DNA of 64,000 nucleotides from Bacteroidales bacterium UBA5206. Its GTDB lineage: Bacteria; Bacteroidota; Bacteroidia; Bacteroidales; Tenuifilaceae. Shown one piece after another: positions 63,030-64,000 of the stretch. The notes beneath the pieces were generated by a model that saw nothing but the letters and a program-made list of their open reading frames with translations, was not told the DNA's origin and did no database searches. A program made the translations under genes and the position numbers. Position 1 is the first letter of the stretch; each line of letters begins with the position of its first letter. Location of the stretch: assembly GCA_002412705.1 (NCBI GenBank), contig DHVO01000089.1, positions 1 through 64,000 on the forward strand, in the 5' to 3' direction.

Positions 63030-64000
63030 TTAGTATCCAAAAATTTGTTCGCGGGAAACCTTTGTTACTGGACCGTAAAGCTTTTCAATCTCTTCAAAGT
63101 TGAAATCGCTTTCTTTACCTAGAATAACATAGGTTTTGGGCTTACCCTTAACGTATTCCTGTTGGAACTTCTTAATATCAGCAAGAGTAATGTTAGGAAT
63201 GGTTTGGAAGTAGGTTTTACGAATATCCTCCTTGCGACCCATCTTTTGGGCATATAGGTAATCCCATATAATATCGAGCTTGGATATACGCTCTGTTCTT
63301 ATATCCGATAGGATAGACTGCTTTGCTAAATTAAATGCAGTTTCAGACTCAGGCATATCGGTAAATAGCTCATTAAACGCATTAAATGCATCAATTACTT
63401 TATCGTTTTGGGTTGCAATAAAGCTGTTGTTCATGAATGGTTTAGCAGTTGAGTTTGGAATGCTATAAGTGGCACGAGCCGTGTATGCCAAGCTACGTTT
63501 TTCCCTCATCTCCTGGAAAACAATGGCATTCATACCGCCACCAAAGTAGTTGTTGTACATACGAATTGTTGGCAACAGGTTAGCATTGTATGGGCCACCT
63601 TTAGTAACAGTTTGAAGATATGACTGCTTAGCATCGTAATCGGTAAATAGTACCCTATTGCTAGGTGTTTCAAGTGGCTCAAAAGATTTTTCTGCTGGAA
63701 TTTCAAGGGTTTTCTTAGGAACCTTGTGGTACTTTGTAATAGCCTTTTTAAAATCGGCTGCTTTATCGGGGCCGTAGTAAATAACCTTGTGAGGGTATGC
63801 AGTAAACTGTTTTATTTTAGCAATAAGCTCTTCGGCTTTTAGCAACTTTAGCTGCTCCTCTGGAACTATGTTAGTAAATGTTGATTGTTCTCCATAGGTA
63901 GCGTAGCTTACCAAACCTGCAAATACGTTGCGTTGGCTTAGCTTATTGTCCTCTCTACTTTTAAGTATATTGGCAACCATGCTGTTTAAAGCGTTCTGAT
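63030..64000 (-). CDS. M16 (insulinase/pitrilysin) family peptidase, C-terminal part
   Basis: Reads to the window edge in frame, so only the last 323 or so residues are seen and the true start lies outside. The visible part is the second, non-catalytic M16 domain: FGGGMNAIVFQEMREKRSLAYTARA (the R-x-x-x-S-L-A-Y substrate-contact motif near the middle), then ISDIRTERISK-like helices and a C-terminal YVILGKESDFNFEEIEKLYG. The HxxEH zinc site would be in the missing N-terminal half. Such proteins degrade small peptides in the periplasm. Confidence 0.9.
   Translation of the reverse strand, partial: QNALNSMVANILKSREDNKLSQRNVFAGLVSYATYGEQSTFTNIVPEEQLKLLKAEELIAKIKQFTAYPHKVIYYGPDKAADFKKAITKYHKVPKKTLEIPAEKSFEPLETPSNRVLFTDYDAKQSYLQTVTKGGPYNANLLPTIRMYNNYFGGGMNAIVFQEMREKRSLAYTARATYSIPNSTAKPFMNNSFIATQNDKVIDAFNAFNELFTDMPESETAFNLAKQSILSDIRTERISKLDIIWDYLYAQKMGRKEDIRKTYFQTIPNITLADIKKFQQEYVKGKPKTYVILGKESDFNFEEIEKLYGPVTKVSREQIFGY

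Overview
This window looks like chromosomal DNA from a member of the Bacteroidota, most likely an anaerobic or microaerophilic Bacteroidales-type bacterium. The evidence is: a short (286 aa) primary sigma factor without region 1.1; several promoters of the TTG-N19/20-TAnnTTTG type; few Shine-Dalgarno sequences; a bamD - omega - coaBC - DUF4835 - recN gene order; many families largely confined to this phylum (DUF4835, DUF4919, plugless TonB-like barrels, TPR-coiled-coil signalling proteins); and rubrerythrin as an oxidative-defence enzyme. I see no IS element, prophage, CRISPR array, rRNA or tRNA. The species cannot be named from the sequence alone.

Layout. 1-1271: end of an Mrp/Mnh cation/proton antiporter operon (E, F, G), with a G subunit that carries a long extra C-terminal helical domain. 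1370-5230: two secreted proteins (CapA-like metallophosphatase, YARHG-DUF3160 protein). 5310-12339: small independent units (YqaA membrane protein, two thioredoxin-fold proteins, rubrerythrin, DUF4919, DUF4256, an AT-rich SDR, an MFS transporter, a TRIC channel). 12438-14951: mutS2. 15269-19599: four-gene glycan-modification cluster (two polysaccharide-deacetylase-like proteins, two GNAT-fold acyltransferases). 19682-20923: alpha-oxoamine synthase, probably for the first step of sphingolipid or sulfonolipid synthesis. 21335-26313: the bamD-recN housekeeping operon. 26594-31569: fabI, a polytopic membrane protein, the primary sigma factor and a Deg-type protease. 31773-33011: SiaC-like DUF1987 protein and dapF.

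33175-42560 is the most unusual part. On the minus strand lie a probable major fibre subunit, a hairpin, a second subunit-like protein and a 1174-aa outer-membrane protein with Ig-like (NEW3) domains, a predicted beta-barrel, Cna/SdrD-type domains and a C-terminal OmpA peptidoglycan-binding domain. Upstream of them is a membrane-anchored SpoIIE/PP2C phosphatase, and divergently transcribed is a PapD-like periplasmic chaperone followed by a MORN-repeat protein. Together they resemble a chaperone-usher pathway built from non-canonical parts.

42652-49639: gyrB, then a conserved pair of a plugless TonB-like barrel and a 1024-aa TPR protein. 49935-51919: pirin, dgkA, DUF1361. 52017-56479: copA, a stand-alone groES, a thioredoxin-glutaredoxin fusion and a WYL regulator, which form a small redox/metal/protein-quality neighbourhood. 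56647-58452: a TPR histidine kinase whose sensor half resembles that of the PP2C phosphatase. 58472-64000: nitroreductase, NAD(P)-binding protein, subtilase lipoprotein, gamma-glutamyltransferase and the end of an M16 peptidase. Strong hairpin terminators separate most units.
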